This document shows, one piece after another, positions 5,956 through 9,264 of a DNA stretch of 9,264 nt. The notes below the pieces were generated by a model that was not told where the DNA came from, searched no databases, and saw only the letters and a program-made list of their open reading frames with translations. Made by a program: the position numbers and the translations under genes. Origin of the DNA: Flammeovirgaceae bacterium UBA2786 (GTDB lineage: Bacteria; Bacteroidota; Bacteroidia; Cytophagales; Cyclobacteriaceae); the NCBI GenBank assembly GCA_002352225.1, contig DEIA01000056.1, positions 1,908-11,171 of the forward strand, written 5' to 3'. Each line of letters opens with the position of its first letter. Positions within the stretch are counted from its first letter, which is position 1.

Positions 5956-8900
5956 ATGCCAATGAAACAATTCTACAATTCGAAAGCGGGCCCATACCAT
6001 GCTAGCAAAACCCCTCAGAAGTGGGTGACATGGGTACTGTCTGTACTTCTGATTACACTTACCTTAAACTCCTTTGCTCAGGAGCGAATAGTTAGGGGTA
6101 AGGTTACTTCAGCCGAAGATGATTCGGGTATTCCGGGAGCAAACGTAATGGTGAAAGGCACCTCTGCCGGTGCAGTTACAGATGGAACAGGTAACTATAG
6201 CATTAGTTTGCCAGCCAACAGTGGAACATTGATCTTTTCTTTTATAGGGTTTCAAACTCAGGAGGTGGAAGTAGGTACAAGAACCGAAATAAATGTGCGG
6301 CTGAATGTTGATGTTACTCAGCTTTCGGAAGTGGTGGTTACCTCTTTCGGTATAGAAAAGAGTAAACAATCGCTTGGGTATGCGGTTCAATCTGTTGGCG
6401 CTAAAGAAATTGCTGAGGTAAGGCAACCCAACATTATTTCTGCGTTGCAAGGCCAGGTTGCTGGTGTACAAATAACAAACACCGGTGGCGGTCCGGGTAT
6501 GGGTGCCAGAATTGTAGTGCGGGGGTTAACCTCATTAAACCCTAATGCCGATAACCAGCCGCTCTTTATTATAGACGGTGTTCCTATCGACAACACAACA
6601 AACGACAATTCTACCTACTCCCGGGGGATGTCTAACCGGGCGGCCGATATTAACCCGAACGATATTGAGACCATCAGCATTTTGAAAGGTGCTGCTGCAA
6701 CTGGTCTTTATGGAGTGCGGGCAGCAAACGGAGCGGTGGTAATAACTACTAAAAATGGTAAATCAGGAAAAGGCCTTACCATTAATGTGGGTACTACTTT
6801 TAGTTCCGATCAGATCAATAAGCTTCCTAAATTTCAGAAAAATTTTGGACGGGGTTGGTATGGTATTGATGATGGAAGTGTGTACTCGGCTACGGGCGCG
6901 CTGATCGAAGCCCAGTCCATAGTTGATCCTTCTTATGTGTATTACAATAACTACGAAAACTTCTACCGAAAAGGAGGCATGAGCGATGCCTATTTCAATA
7001 TGTCGGGTGGAAACGATGTGTTTACTTTTTATACATCTGTAAACAATACCGAACAAAAGGGTATTATTCCTTTTTCTGACTGGGGAAGAACATCGGTACG
7101 GTTTAGAGGGTCAGCGAAGTTTAGTGAGAAATTTAGTGTGGAGGCCAGTGTAAATTATTCCAATTCGGGCGGAAACAGAGTGCCCCATACCAGCATGGGC
7201 GAACGGCTTATGTACTGGTCGCACACGCAGGATATAACCAACTATAAGAAACCCGATGGAACTCAGGTACCCGGTATTCTGTCTGCAAATCCATTATGGA
7301 CAGCCGAGTTTTGGCCGTATGAAGATCAGGTAGACCGAACTATTGGTAACCTGACGTTTAATTACAAACCGATTAGTTGGTTGCAATTTACCTACCGGTT
7401 TGGTCATGATTTTTACGTGGACAAACGTGAGGAGATTGTGCCCGGACCAAAAGGAGTAGCCGGAGAATCGCTTAGTGGGCTAAGTGCCATTGGCTACATG
7501 GAACAACGCAGATTTATAAATCGGGTTATTAACTCCAATTTCTTTGCTACCATCGAAAAGCAAATAATCCCTGATTTAAAAGCAACCGTTCGGTTGGGGC
7601 ATGAGTTATTTGAAACAGAAAATAATTACAGCTATAACTATGGCGAAGGCTTTGTAACGCCCGGGTTCTATAGTTTCAGTAACGTAACGCTTCATCGGAT
7701 ATCTGAAAATACGTATAGAAGACGCCTGATAGGGGCCTTTGCAGATGCCACATTTGACTATAAGAATTTCTTATACCTTAACCTTACCGCACGAAACGAC
7801 TGGACATCTACTTTACCAAAGGGCAACAATTCTTTCTTTTACCCTTCGGCAAGTTTAAGCTTTGTATTTAATGACATACTTAGCTTACCCAGCCAGTTAA
7901 GTTATGGAAAAATTCGGGCAGCATTTGGGCAGGTAGGTAAAGACACAGACCCCTACAGAACAGCCCTGACCTATACAACTGCATCAGGCTTTCCAATTAA
8001 CAACCAGGTAGGCTATGTACGGTCGGCCAGTAAAGGAAGCAATCAGCTGGTACCCGAAATGACAACTACCCTTGAGTTTGGTACCGAATTGAAATTGTTT
8101 GAGAACAGATTAGGGGTAGATTTTACCTGGTATAAAGCAAACAGTAAAGATCAGATTCTGGCTGTGCCCGTGTCTAATACAACCGGATATTCTTCTGTAT
8201 GGATCAATGCCGGAGAAATAGAAAACAAGGGTATAGAAATGGCCCTTACCGGTACCCCCATTCAATCAGGAGATTTTCGCTGGGATGCCGCAATCAATTT
8301 TACCCGAAACAGAAATATGGTGGTTGATATAGCAGATGGCGTAACGGATATTACACTGGCAACCCAGAGTGGCTATGTGAATTCAGCCGTAACCATGAAA
8401 ATTGCAAAGGGCCGGCCTTATGGCGATTTATACGGAACCTCGTACCACCGCTATTATGAAGGTGGAAGACCAGAAGGAACAATTGTGTTGGATAGAGACA
8501 GGCCCATAATAATCGGTACTACCGGAAGTTCTACCGGATTTCCAACCATGAATACTACCGAACAAATGGTAATTGGAAATGCCATGCCTAAATGGTTAGC
8601 CGGCATTCGAAATACCTTTAGCTATAAAGGTGTATCGCTTTCGGTTCTGCTTGATACTCGTTGGGGAATTGATCAGTTTGACCAGTATGGTGTGTGGCTG
8701 GCAGCATTCCTTAAACCAGAGTTTACCAACAACAGAAATGATGTGGTGGTTTTTGATGGTGTATTGGCTGATGGAAGCCCTAACACACAACAGGTTTGGT
8801 TAGGCCAGGGCCTTGGCCCTGACGGCAGAGACTATGCTGCCGGGTATTACCGAAACATGCACCGGGTTATTTCTGAGAACTTTGTGTACGATGCATCATT

Positions 8901-9138
8901 TGTAAAACTGCGCAACATCACGCTTGCCTATAACCTGCCAAAACAATGGCTTACACCTTTGTCTTTAAAGGCGGTATCGGTTTCCGGATCTATAAACAAT
9001 ATTATTTTATGGACACCCTGGCGTAATTACGATCCCGAATCTTATTCAATGGGCTCAGCCAGTAATGCAACGGGTCTCTCAGGTATGGGTTACCCCGGAA
9101 CACGTAGCATGCTATTTTCTGTAAACATTACCCTTTAA
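5956..9138 (+). CDS. SusC/RagA family TonB-linked outer membrane transporter
   Basis: The 1060-residue protein is a complete SusC-like TonB-dependent transporter, expected to move an oligomeric nutrient across the outer membrane together with a SusD lipoprotein. It starts with a Sec signal peptide having a long n-region; cleavage is probably after A41 (NSFA/QERIV). A carboxypeptidase-regulatory-like beta domain follows at about 46-118 (IPGANVMVKGTSAGAVTDG). The TonB box region is LSEVVVTSFG at 123-132. The plug spans about 140-265 and includes the SusC signature around DINPNDIETISILKGAAA (231-248) and LYGVRAANGAVVITTK (251-266). Barrel landmarks include ARNDWTSTLP near 612, KIRAAFGQVG near 652 and NAGEIENKGIE near 751. 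The chain ends in a final strand SVNITL. No STN/secretin domain precedes the plug, so direct sigma/anti-sigma signalling through this protein is unlikely. I see no cysteine in it. ATG 5962 is an alternative start two codons in. The SusD-like gene begins 10 bases after its stop. The substrate cannot be told from sequence. Confidence 0.97.
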   Translation: MPMKQFYNSKAGPYHASKTPQKWVTWVLSVLLITLTLNSFAQERIVRGKVTSAEDDSGIPGANVMVKGTSAGAVTDGTGNYSISLPANSGTLIFSFIGFQTQEVEVGTRTEINVRLNVDVTQLSEVVVTSFGIEKSKQSLGYAVQSVGAKEIAEVRQPNIISALQGQVAGVQITNTGGGPGMGARIVVRGLTSLNPNADNQPLFIIDGVPIDNTTNDNSTYSRGMSNRAADINPNDIETISILKGAAATGLYGVRAANGAVVITTKNGKSGKGLTINVGTTFSSDQINKLPKFQKNFGRGWYGIDDGSVYSATGALIEAQSIVDPSYVYYNNYENFYRKGGMSDAYFNMSGGNDVFTFYTSVNNTEQKGIIPFSDWGRTSVRFRGSAKFSEKFSVEASVNYSNSGGNRVPHTSMGERLMYWSHTQDITNYKKPDGTQVPGILSANPLWTAEFWPYEDQVDRTIGNLTFNYKPISWLQFTYRFGHDFYVDKREEIVPGPKGVAGESLSGLSAIGYMEQRRFINRVINSNFFATIEKQIIPDLKATVRLGHELFETENNYSYNYGEGFVTPGFYSFSNVTLHRISENTYRRRLIGAFADATFDYKNFLYLNLTARNDWTSTLPKGNNSFFYPSASLSFVFNDILSLPSQLSYGKIRAAFGQVGKDTDPYRTALTYTTASGFPINNQVGYVRSASKGSNQLVPEMTTTLEFGTELKLFENRLGVDFTWYKANSKDQILAVPVSNTTGYSSVWINAGEIENKGIEMALTGTPIQSGDFRWDAAINFTRNRNMVVDIADGVTDITLATQSGYVNSAVTMKIAKGRPYGDLYGTSYHRYYEGGRPEGTIVLDRDRPIIIGTTGSSTGFPTMNTTEQMVIGNAMPKWLAGIRNTFSYKGVSLSVLLDTRWGIDQFDQYGVWLAAFLKPEFTNNRNDVVVFDGVLADGSPNTQQVWLGQGLGPDGRDYAAGYYRNMHRVISENFVYDASFVKLRNITLAYNLPKQWLTPLSLKAVSVSGSINNIILWTPWRNYDPESYSMGSASNATGLSGMGYPGTRSMLFSVNITL

Positions 9139-9148
9139 TGCTTAAAAT

Positions 9149-9264
9149 ATGAAACTAAAATTATTTATATTATTAATCATCGCGGGGATTTTCACGAGTT
9201 GCGAAGATTACCTTGATATTAATACAGACCCTAACAACCCAACCGTTGTTCCTGTTAAAGGATT
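9149..9264 (+). CDS. SusD/RagB family outer membrane lipoprotein, N-terminal part only
   Basis: Thirty-eight codons are present before the window ends. MKLKLFILLIIAGIFTSC is a lipoprotein signal peptide with lipobox FTSC; C18 would be the lipidated residue. It is followed by EDYLDINTDPNNPT, a hallmark opening of SusD-like nutrient-binding lipoproteins, close to the SusD-like_2 subgroup. Such proteins form the hinged lid on the SusC barrel at the cell surface and bind the substrate. The start ATG at 9149 lies 10 bases after the susC stop, which implies one transcript and translation coupled to susC. An ATG at 9138 that overlaps the susC stop reads only four codons before TGA and is not used. 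The rest of the gene, and any enzymes of the locus, lie outside the window. Confidence 0.9.
   Translation, partial: MKLKLFILLIIAGIFTSCEDYLDINTDPNNPTVVPVKG

Noticed and set aside
6109..6471. 120-codon minus-strand frame inside susC
   Set aside because: It lies opposite the conserved carboxypeptidase-like and plug domains, and its product has no recognisable features.

Overview
The window reads as a chromosomal segment of a Bacteroidota bacterium, most likely of the Cytophagales or a nearby gliding order. It carries a surface protein with a type IX secretion system (T9SS) type B sorting domain, a SusC/RagA TonB-dependent transporter followed 10 bases later by a SusD/RagB lipoprotein, AT-rich gene leaders with little Shine-Dalgarno sequence, and moderate G+C. 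Gene density is high and all long frames are intact. I see no tRNA, rRNA, CRISPR array, insertion sequence, integrase or phage gene.

Layout. Positions 1-101 hold the last 32 codons of a plus-strand gene whose end resembles the C-terminus of a subtilisin-like (S8) peptidase catalytic domain. It converges on rlmD (120-1565, minus), a complete 4Fe-4S 23S rRNA m5U1939 methyltransferase. An 87-base spacer separates rlmD from a divergent 901-residue secreted protein (1653-4358, plus) made of repeated cysteine-paired beta modules and a gliding-motility/T9SS C-terminal domain. This gene converges, across 15 bases, on a PIN-PhoH family ATPase/ribonuclease gene (4374-5717, minus). A 238-base divergent intergenic region follows. 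It contains a 10-base inverted repeat and two short minus-strand frames of doubtful coding value. The last part is a nutrient-uptake operon: a full SusC-like transporter (5956-9138, plus) and the start of its SusD-like partner (9149 to the window edge, plus).

How the genes relate. Only the SusC/SusD pair is clearly a functional unit: a 22-stranded barrel with a lipoprotein lid that imports an unidentified oligomer with TonB energy. The 901-residue protein should be exported by Sec and then by T9SS to the cell surface. rlmD and the PhoH gene are RNA-metabolism genes and look like unlinked neighbours. The alternating strands imply at least four transcription units.

I looked for an undescribed system and found no convincing one. 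The points most worth a second look are the modular architecture and unusual sorting domain of the surface protein, the structured leader region between the PhoH gene and susC, and the unknown substrate of the SusCD pair, whose operon continues past the window.
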